Assembly (NCBI RefSeq): GCF_029867415.1 | Contig: NW_026705180.1 | Coordinates: forward strand, 1-64,000 | Reading direction: 5' to 3' | DNA from: Vicia villosa | Taxonomy: Eukaryota; Streptophyta; Magnoliopsida; Fabales; Fabaceae | DNA length: 64,000 nt | Shown here: one piece after another, positions 12,676 to 24,346 of the stretch | How the letters are laid out: each line of letters begins with the position of its first letter | How positions within the stretch are numbered: position 1 is the stretch's first letter | Position numbers and translations under genes: made by a program | The notes under the pieces: model-generated | Databases searched by the model: none | Told to the model about the DNA's origin: nothing | What the model saw: only the letters and a program-made list of their open reading frames with translations

Positions 12676-15600
12676 TGTAATACGGTGAACTGACTTTTAA
12701 AGAAATGTTGCGGTTAACATGAGTCGCCACCGACTTTTATTTTATCCAATAAGAAAGGCTAAAAGAACAGAAAAAGACCTTTTAAAGATTTTGAGTTCGG
12801 GGGGTAAGTTATACAAAGGGAAGGTGTAAGGCACTCTTTGCATCCATGGTTTTCCATGGGCTCTTAATTGCTTAGCTCACTTTGTTTTCAAAAATGTTTG
12901 AATTTGTTTGAAAAGATTTTGAATAAGTTTGAATAAGAACTTTAGCTTGTAAATAAGCGTAGTCTTTTTGAATTTGATTTTGAAAAGGAGTGGGAAAAAT
13001 ATTTTAAATTTGAATTTGAAAAAGAGCAAGCAGTTAATAGCAACTACCCTAAGTTTTAAAATTTGTTCTTTTAGCTTTTCAGGCGAAAGGGTCTATCCAT
13101 ACCATAAGAGGGCAGGAAGTCTTTCAATTGGATATTGAAGGGTCATCGAGTTATCGTTCGCCATAAGACTGTCCCTTGCCATAAAGAAGGCAGGTAGTCT
13201 AAGGGAAGGATATAATAGTCATTAATCTTTTTAGGCATCATGCGAGGATACCTTAGCAATTGGGGAAATTATCATGTTTTACCGAGGCAACTTCGAGGGA
13301 CTAGATCTCATATGATGATTTAAATGTTTTAGGCAACCTTTGCTTTAGGTATCCTCGGAATCGAGGGACCTGACTATTTTAAAGGCATAATTCGTAAGGC
13401 AACAAGGCAACAGTAATAAGGCAACAAGCAACAAGAGAGGTTACCCTAAAGGTGTGTGTGTGGCACAATCATGTGGTTAACTTCGATGACATTTATCTTA
13501 TAATTAGTTATCTAATTCCGTTCAAGGATTGCACTCCCTAAGATTACTAACCACGCAGTTTTAAAATTGCAGAAATTAAAGGCAGAAAAAAAATAAAAGT
13601 TCCTACGCTATTACAATAAACACCTGCGGGGATGGGGGAATTAAAGCAGAAAAATAAGAAATATGAATAATTAATTTAATTATCTTTATCTTGAGCCTTG
13701 ATCTTCCTCGAACCTTCGATTGACTCTGAACATCTGAGAATTAAACAAAAAATAATAGGGGTGAGTGCATTACTAATTCATTGGCGATTGAAGCTAACCC
13801 TATTTTAATCAAAAGAGGCAAAATAAAATGATATTTATAATAACAATTAAATCAGGGACTTAGCTTTTTGATCTGATATGGCGCGTAGTCGGACGAACCC
13901 TGATGGTAACCCTGAAAAAGTGCACAAAGAAAAGGGCAAAATTCAGTGTAGGCATGATCTTTGTAAACCCCGATTAGGGCATAAGTTAACTGTGATTAAT
14001 AGAATAAATAAAAACAAATTAATTAATGGTTTTTAACCTAATTAATTCGGCAAAAGATAGATTTTGATTAAGTTAACCCTAACCATTAGTCTAAAAATTA
14101 TAATAATTAAATTAATGAATTAATTTAAATTGTTAATTCAAATAGACATGTTTTAAAGTATCATTCTAAATTAACAAAATAATTTAAATTAACACTTTAA
14201 TTATTTAAATTATATTAAAATAACTATTAAAATATTTTATCATATTTTTTTAAAAACAAAGCTACATAAAGAAACAATTTTTTAGAAGAATTTTAATTTA
14301 AAGAAAAGAATGTTTAAAAGAATTTATAAGAAGAGAAAAAAAAAAAAAACAAATAAAACTAAACTATATAATAAAAAATAAAAAAATTAGGAAACTTAGC
14401 TTATGATTGGGTGTGGTCGGCTTGTGATGGTGCATGATGGACAAGCATCTCTTGGAGCGTCAAATTTGGGTACTGGAGGGATCTATCGACTGACACGTGA
14501 GGGTGCTCAATGATCTTGAATAGACCCCCCCACACTGGATTGATATGGCAAGCATAGCAAAAGTGCTAGAAAAAATAAACTGCATCGAATAGGGGTCGAA
14601 CCCCTGACCTTGTACACAATCTTCTGGCACGCCCAATCTCCACCAAGCTAGATGCCTCTCGCTGTTAAACATTCACCTTATAATTATTATATAAAATAAA
14701 ACGTTTAAATTTTAAAACAAAAAAAAAGAACCCGCGCGCAGTAGCCAAGGAGTCATCTTCTTCGTTGTCTTTTTTCTGCAAAAAGTGGATGCTTATACCC
14801 ACGGTTTTCATGAGTAGCTAAAACCCTGCAATCATCAAACTCGCAATATATTCCAGATAAATTCCAATTGAACACCTAAATCGAATAGAAACTACCTCCT
14901 GAACATGATGAGGCTATTAAATTTGGCTAATTTTGTCCCCATTTACGGTTCCCTAATTTGGAGTTCTTGGAACCCTAACATGGCATATGCTTTTACCTGC
15001 ACTTGAAATACAATTAAACTACCCAGAAAGCATATAAACAGGATTAGGAACACAATTATACGATCAAAACATATTGAATGAGCGTGTAAGTATGAATTCG
15101 ATCCCAAAATTTTTGGGAAAAACCGTGAACCATGGAGGTGCGATTCTGTGCTTCCAGACCAATGTTGTGTATTGATCTATCTCCAGAAAACAACAAGGAA
15201 GCGATTGGGATACTTTGCTTGGCCTTAATTGAGAGAAGAATTCGTTTCCTACCTCCTCCTCATTCACGTTTTTGTCAGTCTTGGAGCAGGGTTCTTCTGA
15301 GTCTTCAAAAATTCGTCCCTTGAGGTCTGGAAATCTGTGCTATATATAATGATTCAAATTAGGTTAACAATTGTAGGATGAATCTTGGTTAATTGGAGAT
15401 TTGATTCTTGATTGATCCATGATTATGAATATTTCCAATTTTTGCTTAATTTGCTCATTCTATTACCCATCTCAATCTCCACGATTTTGAATCAATAATA
15501 AGGCATGTGGATAATTAAATCTGATTGGAAATCAAGGCCATATAAAATCTCCCTTCTTTCCTTCAATTATTTTGATTTAAATAGTTTTTTAAATGAATAA

Positions 15601-17453
15601 AAATTCACTAAAAATATAATAAAAACCAAATAATTATGGGATTGGGCTTGGACCCTCTTAGTGACTTAGGGAACAGTTTTGGATCATAAAATAATGGACC
15701 CATTTGCAAGAAAATCTATTTTGGGGCCTTTTTGTTTCACATTTTTCACTCAAATTTGTCCAACTTTGACAAGGCATATCTCCCTTAATTTTTAAGATAT
15801 GGAGGAGTTCTAGGACTTTTTGGAAACCTCAAGAGGTCCTCTACAAGCCACTTTGGAAGATTTTTTCCATTTGAAGAATTTATCTTGATGATATTGGCTT
15901 TGAAAAAAAACTGCTTTTGGTTGACTTTCAAAAAGGACCTATAATCTTTTGATCCATATCTCTCAAATGAAGCATTTTGAGACTTGACATGTGAGAGACA
16001 AAGTTGTAGAAAATTCAATTTCCTTCAAAATGAGCTTTGAATGGAAAATTTCTGATGTTCCATGTAGGAGTTATGGTTGGTCAAAGTTCAGTTGACTTTC
16101 TCCTATGAAAACCCTAATTTAGAAACTTTTGGAATTGTTGATTTCTGATCTTTCCTTGATGAACCATGATAAATGCTTGATCAAATGGTGAATGATACTT
16201 CAATATAAGGATGTTGACAAAAAAATCAGGAGTTTTGACTGTACTTTGACCATAGTTGACTTTTAGGTCAAACCAGTCGACTGTTGACTTTCTAAGCAAT
16301 TGAGTGACCAACTCTTTGAATTGAGACATGTATTTTGTCATGGAGGTAGTGTGGGATATCATAGACCATATGAAATGTATTGGAGCTTTTGATCCATTGA
16401 TTTGAATTTGAATAGGAGAAATAGTGTCGGCAAATTTTGGGGTATGACACTCTTCAACGTTCCTTAGTCGTGGTGTCCTCTCACTTGAGCTTGTTTCTTC
16501 CAACCTTGGTGCCGGTGAGGTCGGTGGTGTAAGATGTTCCTCTATCATTGGTTGTTCAATTTCTTCTTCTTCTTCAAAGTAAGGAAGAAAATCATACCTT
16601 TCTCCTATGAAAACCCTAATTTAGAAACTTTTGGAATTGTTGATTTCTGATCTTTCCTTGATGAACCATGATAAATGCTTGATCAAATGGTGAATGATAC
16701 TTCAATATAAGGATGTTGACAAAAAAATCAGGAGTTTTGACTGTACTTTGACCATAGTTGACTTTTAGGTCAAACCAGTCGACTGTTGACTTTCTAAGCA
16801 ATTGAGTGACCAACTCTTTGAATTGAGACATGTATTTTGTCATGGAGGTAGTGTGGGATATCATAGACCATATGAAATGTATTGGAGCTTTTGATCCATT
16901 GATTTGAATTTGAATAGGAGAAATAGTGTCGGCAAATTTTGGGGTATGACACTCTTCAACGTTCCTTAGTCGTGGTGTCCTCTCACTTGAGCTTGTTTCT
17001 TCCAACCTTGGTGCCGGTGAGGTCGGTGGTGTAAGATGTTCCTCTATCATTGGTTGTTCAATTTCTTCTTCTTCTTCAAAGTAAGGAAGAAAATCATACC
17101 TTTCTCCTATGAAAACCCTAATTTAGAAACTTTTGGAATTGTTGATTTCTGATCTTTCCTTGATGAACCATGATAAATGCTTGATCAAATGGTGAATGAT
17201 ACTTCAATATAAGGATGTTGACAAAAAAATCAGGAGTTTTGACTGTACTTTGACCATAGTTGACTTTTAGGTCAAACCAGTCGACTGTTGACTTTCTAAG
17301 CAATTGAGTGACCAACTCTTTGAATTGAGACATGTATTTTGTCATGGAGGTAGTGTGGGATATCATAGACCATATGAAATGTATTGGAGCTTTTGATCCA
17401 TTGATTTGAATTTGAATAGGAGAAATAGTGTCGGCAAATTTTGGGGTATGACA
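12676..17453 (-). mobile_element. Solo LTR of a large LTR retrotransposon, inside the Copia element
   Basis: On the minus strand it starts TGTCATACCCCAAAATTTG and ends CACCGTATTACA. The 5-bp target AAGAG is duplicated on both sides (plus-strand CTCTT at 12671-12675 and 17454-17458). Removing it joins the Copia integrase end and RT start in frame. The same sequence family, with the same two ends, lies at 43966-48130. It holds no internal coding region, PBS or PPT, so it is best read as a solo LTR left by LTR-LTR recombination. Its length without later duplication is about 3.8 kb, which suggests an Ogre/Tat-like Ty3 parent; the family assignment is an inference. Confidence 0.85.
14581..14655 (-). 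other. tRNA-like sequence with Pol III box A and box B matches
   Basis: On the minus strand TAGCTTGGTGG (14640-14650) resembles box A, and GGTTCGACCCC (14592-14602) fits the box B consensus GGTTCGANNCC. The spacing suits a tRNA, and the 75-bp ends GCATC and GATGC can pair. A run of T follows about 10 bp later. It is absent at the matching place of the other solo LTR as far as I can see, so it may be a tRNA pseudogene or SINE head. It is not a clean functional tRNA. Confidence 0.35.
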
Positions 17454-17606
17454 CTCTTCAACGTTCCTTAGTCGTGGTGTCCTCTCACTTGAGCTTGTTT
17501 CTTCCAACCTTGGTGCCGGTGAGGTCGGTGGTGTAAGATGTTCCTCTATCATTGGTTGTTCAATTTCTTCTTCTTCTTCAAAGTAAGGAAGAAAATCATA
17601 CCTTTC
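16101..17606. repeat. Three identical 502-bp tandem copies across the solo-LTR/Copia junction
   Basis: Copies start at about 16101, 16603 and 17105. Each contains about 350 bp of LTR edge plus about 150 bp of Copia integrase tail, including the AAGAG target duplication. The three 144-codon frames inside are identical. The breakpoints share the microhomology CTTTCT: LTR CTTTCTCCTATG against Copia CTTTCTTCTTG. The duplication therefore happened after the solo LTR's parent inserted. Confidence 0.9.
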
Positions 17607-18934
17607 TTCTTGAACACTCCAATCCCAACAATCGTCTTCATCGAACTCCACGTTACGACTTATGACGATCTTTCCACTATTTGGATTATAAAGCTTGTAT
17701 CCTTTGGAACTTGAGTCGTAACCAACAAAAACATATTTCTCACTTTTATCATCGAGCTTTGTTCTTCTTTCGTTTGGAACATGGGTATAGGCAATACTTC
17801 CAAACACTTTGAGGTGAGAGATCCCGAGCTTCCTTCCACTCCATGCTTCTTGTGGTGTCTTCTCGTGCACACTTTTTATTGGGGAGCGATTTGTCAAGTA
17901 AACTGCACATGCCACTACTTCAGCCCAAAACTTCTTCGGCATCTTCTTGCTCTTGAGCATGCTTCGCACCATGTTAAGTATGGTTCGATTCTTTCTCTCT
18001 GCTACTCCATTTTGTTGTGGCGATCTTGGCACAGTCAGGGGATGACGGATTCCATGGTCTTCACAATATTTATTAAACTCATTTGAAGTGAACTCTCCTC
18101 CTCGATCAGATATCATGGCCTTAATGGAAAGACCACTTTCTTTCTCCACAAGGGCTTTGAACTTCTTAAAATTTTCAAACACTTCTGACTTTTCCTTCAA
18201 GAAATAAACCCATGTTTTTCTGGAATAATCATCAATAAAGAGGAGAAAGTACTTACTCTTGCCAAAAGAGTTGGGTTTGATTGGTCCACAAACATCTGTG
18301 TGTATGAGCTCTAGCGGCTTTGTGGCTCTTGACGTTGATTCCTTTGGAAACTTTTTCGGAATTGCTTCCCAATTAGACATCCTTCGCAGAGTTGGTCTGG
18401 GTGGTTGATGCTAGGAAAACCTCTCACCATCTCCTTCTTTGCCAAACGTTCTAGACCATCGAAGTTTAGATGCCCGAATCGTAGATGCCATAGCCATGAA
18501 GAGTAGGTATAGCACGCCTTGAGACACTTTACAACATCATTTTGAATGTTCAAAAGGAACATTCTATTCTTTAACATAGGCACCTTAGCAATCAAGTTAT
18601 GTCTAGAATCTCTTAAGAAAAGACTATGTTCTTTCAAGTGGATGTCATAACCTTTCTCTAATAATTGTCCCAAGCTCAAAATATTATTCTTCATGTTAGG
18701 CACATAGTAGACATTGGATATGAATTGATGACTACCATTCTTCAAGCATATGAGAATTTTACCTTTGCCTTTGACTGGTATCTTCGAGTTATCTCCAAAT
18801 GAGACATCGCCAGTTGCCGCTTCATCGATCTCTACAAACATGCTTCGATCGCCGCACATGTGGTTGCTTGCACCAGTGTCGAGGTACCACTTGTTTTTTT
18901 TCTCTTCAACTTGGTTTTGACATGCGAGTAGCAA
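17454..18934 (-). pseudogene. Copia protease and integrase
   Basis: Protease releases the mature proteins and integrase inserts the cDNA. The first frame (18311-18934) begins with the aspartic protease block WYLDTGASNHMCG and ends with the integrase HHCC zinc site (LWHLRFGHLNFDG, then CEGCLIGKQ). A frame change at 18311-18380 leads to the integrase core: IHTDVCGP with the first Asp, SDRGGEFTSNEF with the second, and QNGVAERKNRT around the catalytic Glu. The C-terminal VFGSIAYTHVP and GYKLYNP region follows. The frame then runs into the solo LTR at 17453 and ends in foreign sequence. The frameshift and the insertion make it non-functional. Confidence 0.9.
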
Positions 18935-18937
18935 AGT

Positions 18938-19908
18938 TTATTCTTCTCCACCTTTTTCTTCTACAAAGTTAGCTTTCTCTTCAACCTTCTTTGAGAATCT
19001 ACACTCGGATGCATAATGACCAATCTTGTTGCAATTGAAACACTTGATTTGTGATTTTTCGTACCTCGACCATGAATTTCCTCTTCCTCGACCTCTTGCC
19101 GCTTGTGGATTCCAACTTCTTTCTCCATTGTTGAAGTTGTTATAGTAGTTGTTGTAACTCCTCATCCTTCTCCTCCACGTCCTCGTCCACGTCCACGATC
19201 TTGGCCACGAACTCGTCCTCTTTGGCTCTTGTAGTTTACATAGTTTGCTTCCTTTATGTTGAGTTGTAGTAGTTTCTCTATAGCCTCCTTTTGTTTAGTT
19301 TTTCTCTTTTATTTTTCTTCATATGCTTGTAAGGAACCCATAAGTTGCTCTATGGTCATGGTCTTTAAATCCTTATTTTCTTCAATGTTGGTAACAATGA
19401 AGTCAAAATTTGGATTTAAAGTGCGAAGTATTTTCTCCATGACTTTCACATCATCAACATCTTCACCATTTCTTTTAAGTTGATTGACTACGACTAATAC
19501 TCGAGAAAAATAATCAGAAATTGACTCGGACTCCTCCATAAACAAACGTTCAAAGTCACCTCTAAGAGTTTGAAGACGAATCTTTTTTACCTGCTCAACT
19601 CCTTTGTTGCAAGTTTGAAGCTTGTCCCATGCTTCTTTGGCCGTCGTTGCGTTGGATATCTTCTCAAAAGTATCTTCATCCATCGATTGATAGATGAGGA
19701 AGAGAGCTTTCTTGTCTCTCTTTCTTGACTCCTTCAATGTATCTTTTGCACCTTGACTTAGTGAGGCTTCATCTTGCTCCTTGAAGCCTTTCTCAACGAC
19801 ATCCCACACATCTTAAGATCCTAATAGCGCCTTCATCTTGATACTCCAATTATCATAGTTGTTCTTTGTGAGCATCGACATTTGAAAAGGGAAACCTCCA
19901 TTCGCCAT
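18938..19908 (-). pseudogene. Copia gag (UBN2 capsid plus CCHC nucleocapsid)
   Basis: Gag forms the particle that packages the RNA. A start codon lies at 19906-19908, 18 bp beyond the PBS. An in-frame TAA lies about 30 codons later, near 19813. The capsid part (19309-19809) contains KEAWDKLQTCNKG and LQTLRGDFERLFM, typical of the UBN2 gag of Copia elements. Another frame (18938-19165) has an Arg/Gly-rich stretch and the zinc knuckle CFNCNKIGHYASEC (CX2CX4HX4C). A break lies between the capsid and knuckle frames at about 19165-19309. Confidence 0.88.
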
Positions 19909-19925
19909 CTTTTGAGGACCTTGAA

Positions 19926-19937
19926 GCTCTGATACCA
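19926..19937 (-). other. Primer-binding site for initiator Met tRNA
   Basis: On the minus strand, TGGTATCAGAGC lies three bases downstream of the 5' LTR. It is complementary to the 3' end of plant initiator tRNA-Met, the usual Copia primer. Confidence 0.9.
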
Positions 19938-19940
19938 CTT

Positions 19941-20315
19941 TGTTGGAATTAAGGTTGTTTTTGTGTGAGGAACAAGTGTTTAGAAATATTGGAGGCTTGA
20001 ATAGAAATTTGAGAAGTAGGAGAATTCTTTATGGAAGAGAGAACTTTGTATTTTTGCTTGATACAAATGTGTAGGATTACATCTCTATTTATACTACTCT
20101 AAGGAGAACTCTAGACACACTAATTCTAGAGAGTTCTCAATTTTAGAGATTCAAAGAGTATTCTAGAGAATTTTACAACTATAAGAAATATCTAGACATT
20201 CCAAACACTACAAGAATTCTCTAGAAACACTACCCAAAATTATCTAAGCCCAAAATAACTAAGCCCAAAATACCAAATAATTAATTTAGGCCCAAATCAA
20301 GTTTATATTTCAACA
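19941..20315 (-). repeat. 5' LTR of the Copia element, 375 bp
   Basis: It matches 9688-11073 except for about six substitutions and the MITE. It retains the empty MITE target site around 20031-20036. TSD TGGGT follows at 20316-20320. Confidence 0.95.
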
Positions 20316-20320
20316 TGGGT

Positions 20321-21899
20321 GAGTTTGAAATGGTTGTGCAATAAAGTGACCTTAAAAACATCGCATGGCTACTAATATCATCTTTAGTGTCAAGCACACA
20401 CAATATAAAAAATTAGACTCATATTACAAAAAAGTTTCATAGAAGTAGTGTTTCACAAAACATCAATCTAGTTACAAACTAACATAATACTATCATTACA
20501 AAAAGCATGATGAAACCGTTTGGAGAGCGACTCAAGTGCATCCGATTAACTTGGTTGATCAATCGATCGAGTTATCTTCAAACTTATCTGCAAAAGAAAC
20601 TAACAGGTTAAAATGGTGGTAACACTATTATTTGTATAGGAGAAATTGAAAGCATAGCTTAAATTCTTACACTCGGAACCACCACCAAACTTCCATATCC
20701 ACCATGAGTGGATTCTGGATTTGAATGTCCAATTTCTTATAATGGCAATGATGAAGTTCTTTTCATCCTAGGAGTAAATATTTTACCAACTGACAATGAT
20801 CTTGAGATCAGAGGCTTTTCTCGAGGGCTGAAGCGGAAACTTCCAGAGTTGGTGCATTCGCTTTTTCAATATCAGAAAGTGTCCTATATTGAAGCACCAT
20901 TTTGGTTAAGGATGACTTTCCTTTTGATGTTGCAGAACCAGGAGAATTATTTGTTAGAGCATCGACCGAGCGAGAAGTCATCAGAAAACTCTAAGACAAA
21001 CTGCTATACATCAATAATCAAACTCTAAGACAAACCAACAAACACATTTCTTCGATCCTTGCCTCTCACTTCGACCAAGAACAAAATCATTGCCTCATGC
21101 AAGCCAAAAATAAAAATAAAGCCAAAAAAAGCCGGTTTTGAAGTCCTGGCATATTCATCAATACAAATAAACAAACAGAAATTCCATAGCAAGAAAAGCT
21201 ATATTCATAAACTATACATTGTAGTCTCATGTAGATATGTAGTAAATTAGCAACAAAAGATTAAATTCCCTACTCTATACGCAATAAGTTCTGCACTAGC
21301 TTAGTCATGAAAAGCCCACAAATATGAATTCAATTTTGATTCGAGTCTTGTTGATTTTCCACTATAGATTGATTGTGGCTGGATTCACCCAAACACAGCG
21401 TGTTTACATCTCTAACTCCTACACTATCAAGTGACGTAATACATGATGCACAAGATAACATGATTGAGCATCGATATCTAGTGATTGCCTTATGTGTCTA
21501 ACATATTATATATGCAGCATTAGTCCACCAAATTATAATTCAGCATGGTCATACTGTATCTTATCAAGAGTAAAGAACTGCACAAGTGAACCAGTAAGAA
21601 AGTTCAGTTTCCCGTTTATAAGTATATTCATAAACTGAGATAATTATCACCATTACTTTGTAGCATGACTGGTCTCAGAAAAACCTAATTTCAGTATCCA
21701 ATAATATATAACCTTTTATAACATGACATAAAGCCACAGAGCCTAGTGTGCAACTTAGACAACAAGTGAGTATTTCCAACAATGCCTACATATGGGAGAT
21801 ATATATTCTCGCATGTCCAAGCGAAAGAATTGGTTTTTGCAAGTGAAAATTTACGCCTAGAACGTGGAACTACAATTGTATCACAAATAATTTCAGGGG
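20321..21899. other. Intergenic stretch, no recognised gene
   Basis: A 106-codon open frame at 20708-21028 (plus) contains LKRKLPELVHSLFQ but matches no family I know, and its codon use does not look genic. The rest is AT-rich and may include the 3' flank of the YrdC copy. Confidence 0.4.
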
Positions 21900-23101
21900 T
21901 TACACTGTCTCAATGAAACCATGTTTCTCCAAGATGGCAACCGTCGCTTCCTTTGCGCTGCAAATACCAGGTGAACAAAACACAGTTAATGAACTTGTAT
22001 GCGACATAAAATTCATATTTGTAAAATATCAAATGTTTTACATTGTAATCAAAGAACTGGTTTCATTCATACAAACAACATCCTTAATCATCTAACATGC
22101 AGCTCACAAGTAGATTTGAACCTACACGTCCGGATGGAAGCGTACCGCCATCATAAACAGAAGCACAGTGTTCCCATAGTTTTTCAAAATCTTTGATGCA
22201 AACACTACTTGGTTGTCCACTTAGGTTTGCACTGGTAAGGGCCAAGGCAGTTCCTGAACCACGGGCAGTGAGCCTAATGAAATTGCAATCAGGAACTCTA
22301 ACTCCTATACTATCAAATCCCGGGTTCAAAGATCGTTCAATAGCACTTAATTCTCCTGTAATATTCAAGCATATAATAATTCATTTTCCGTTACACATAC
22401 ACTCACACGCAGAGACAAGTGTGACATACAAACCTCGTTTAAGTACAACTGTGACAGGCCCGGGGAGGAGAGAATCAAGCAGACCATGAGGTAAATGATC
22501 GACTAGAGCAAAACGGTCTATGTCTGATACGTCACCAACAAAATAGCTAGCGGGCTTGTATGTTTACGGCCTTTAATCTCATAAATCCTGTTAACCGCTT
22601 CCAACAGGCTGCCAACAAGCCCCAACAAAAGGAGGTAAGAGGTAATTACTAATCATTCAAAACAAGTGAATAATAATAGGTTTAAATCTTCTAAGCACGG
22701 GTACAGACACGGACACCGACACTATCATGTTTACACCAGTAATAATTTAAAAAAATGAATAAATTGAACATAATCACAGGTGTAAATGTCATATCGTTTT
22801 CAGAGGTGTTAAGTCTAAATACATGAAAAATGTGCAAGGCGAATGAGATTTTAGACAAAGTGGTTAACACATACATACAAGTAAGACTCACAAAAGCAAA
22901 ACAGGAAGAATTTCGATGTTACACGAAAATAGCATACCAAGCATCACAAGCAAATCCGTATAATGTATCAGTGGGAACTGCAATAACCTTCCCAGCTTTC
23001 AAAGCTTGAACGGCCTCTGCAGTATAAGCCTCCGTTGCAGGATGAACCACTCCAATCTCAACATCAAGACCCATGTCACACCTTTCCATACTCCAAGCCA
23101 T
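21900..23101 (-). pseudogene. YRDC: YrdC/Sua5 threonylcarbamoyl-AMP synthase copy, disrupted
   Basis: YrdC/Sua5 makes threonylcarbamoyl-AMP from Thr, bicarbonate and ATP for the t6A37 modification of ANN-decoding tRNAs. Four exons can be read with GT/AG borders. Exon 1 (22938-23101) has the nucleotide-binding signature KAGKVIAVPTDTLYGFACDA. Exon 2 (22434-22608) has LLEAVNRIYEIKGRKHTSPLAI and LLPGPVTVVLKRG. Exon 3 (about 22126-22355) has SLNPGFDSIGVRVPD and GTALALTSANLSGQPSS. Exon 4 (21900-21957) has ATVAILEKHGFIETV and a stop. Exon 2 is one base short right after SPLAI (near 22545), which shifts the frame away from the conserved GDVSDIDRFA that follows. The segment expected between exons 3 and 4 (the family's STVVDL block) is missing or degenerate. 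Gene-like structure with introns argues against a processed copy. Confidence 0.8.
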
Positions 23102-23374
23102 ATTTTTGGAGAAACCCCTTGTATAGTATAATGTGTTAGATTAATAGTATAATGTGTTAGATTTTTTTGTTAAAGAAAATAAATAATATAAAAGGGCTAT
23201 CCGCGACCCGGTTGGGCTAGCCCGGTTAAGCTTCGGACTTTTATCGAGTTGGGCTGAAAAGCCCGGATGACAAATGGGCTTTAATTTTTATGTTCAAGCC
23301 TGGGTCTTTTATGGGCTTTTGGACCAGCCCAGTTGATTTGGTCCGTTTTGCCAGCTTTAAATATATTCTATGAG

Positions 23375-24346
23375 AATTTCTTTAAAGACCCTCTTCTCTT
23401 CTTGGTCATCCTTGCTGAAATTCCCTAAATGTCCCTTTACTTCGGAAATGCATCTCCGAAGTTGAAAAAAAGTGATTTCGGAGATGCGTTTTCGAAATCA
23501 CTTTTTTTTAACGTAAAAAAAAATATTTCGGAAATACATCTCCGAAAACAACATTTCGGAAATGTATTTCCGAAATAATGCGCGTTTTGCTGTTTAAACA
23601 AAACAGTCTCCTCCCATTTTCATTTACCCTAAATCTTTCAAACACTCTAAATTACTTCTCAAGCAAACACCAAAGGCACTTCAAAGACTATCAAAGGCTA
23701 CTCCAAAGGCTCATAGACCACTTCTAAAGCACCTCAACACCTCAAATTTGTAAGTTTTCAAAACTTTCAATTTAGGATTGAAATTGATATTATGGGTGTT
23801 AAAAATTAGTATAATGTAGTACATTTAAGTTATTATATGTTACAGGATATGTTAGGAGTGTTAGGAAGTAGTAAAAATTTGATTTTGATGCACTTAGGAC
23901 AAGGTTTTGAAGTTCTGTAAAAATGGTGTCGCAGGGGGTTTCAGAAGTGCATTTCCGAAAACACCTCTCTGACCAGTTTCAGAAATGTGCTTCCGAAATA
24001 TACACAGAAATATTTTATTTTTTTTTATTTTCTTGATTGTTTCTTGTTCTCATGGAATTCAATTTTTTCAGAAAAATGGCAGGCAACCCCGCACGTCTCA
24101 GACAAGGCAGAGAGACCCAGACAACGTCGGTTAGACACGAGCGGACGTCACAACTGGCAGCGACACAGGGCGTCGCAGCTGGCAGTGTCAGCTAAACACC
24201 TTTTTTTAAATAAAAAAAATGATTCCGGAGATGCATCTCCGAAATCACCATTTTCAGGACTTCCGAGGTGCACTTCCGAAATATATGAGCGTTTTTGAAA
24301 TTTCGCTCCAGTTTTCTAAGAAGGTGGGGGGGTGGATAAAGAAATT
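23375..24346. mobile_element. Non-autonomous MULE-like element with palindrome-array ends
   Basis: The ends carry inverted AATTTCTTTA (left, 23375) and TAAAGAAATT (right, to 24346) followed by C-rich or G-rich blocks. The same terminal pattern occurs at the end of the MULE-OTU element (about 29972). Inside both ends are several copies of the imperfect 20-bp palindrome TTCGGAGATGCATCTCCGAA or variants (for example 23443, 23475, 23520, 23556, 23940, 23978, 24222 and 24258). No target-site duplication was found. The middle has a leader-like segment and a 39-codon ORF. Confidence 0.6.
24076..24195 (+). CDS. 39-codon ORF inside the non-autonomous MULE-like element
   Basis: The frame starts MAGNPARLRQGRETQ and ends in AAGSVS then TAA. 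It sits in a distinctly GC-rich island in otherwise AT-rich DNA, about 300 bp after a leader-like CA-rich segment (23620-23760). This is what a transposase gene looks like when only its first exon survives an internal deletion. I do not recognise a domain, and expression is unproven. Confidence 0.35.
   Translation: MAGNPARLRQGRETQTTSVRHERTSQLAATQGVAAGSVS

Larger units (their letters stand above)
9688..20315 (-). mobile_element. Copia LTR retrotransposon with two later insertions
   Basis: The element reads on the minus strand. LTRs lie at 9688-11073 (3', enlarged by a MITE) and 19941-20315 (5'). Both have TG...CA ends (TGTTGGAATT to ATTTCAACA on the plus strand), and TGGGT is duplicated at 9683-9687 and 20316-20320. 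A primer-binding site sits next to the 5' LTR and a purine tract next to the 3' LTR. Gene order on the minus strand is gag, protease, integrase, RT, RNase H, which is Copia order. The two LTRs differ at about six positions by eye once the MITE is removed, so insertion was recent. The coding region is nevertheless broken by stops, a frameshift and a solo-LTR insertion, so it cannot move on its own. Confidence 0.93.

Noticed and set aside
16114..18380. Three apparent identical 144-codon genes
   Set aside because: They are the solo-LTR/Copia junction triplicated, with Copia integrase tail read into LTR sequence.
20708..21028. 106-codon frame as a possible gene
   Set aside because: No recognised domain, no leader or splice context, and low-complexity ending; kept only as a note.
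23200..23360. GGGCT/AGCCC-rich block as a G-rich regulatory island
   Set aside because: It resembles a dispersed plant repeat fragment, but ends and target duplication are not readable, so no call was made.
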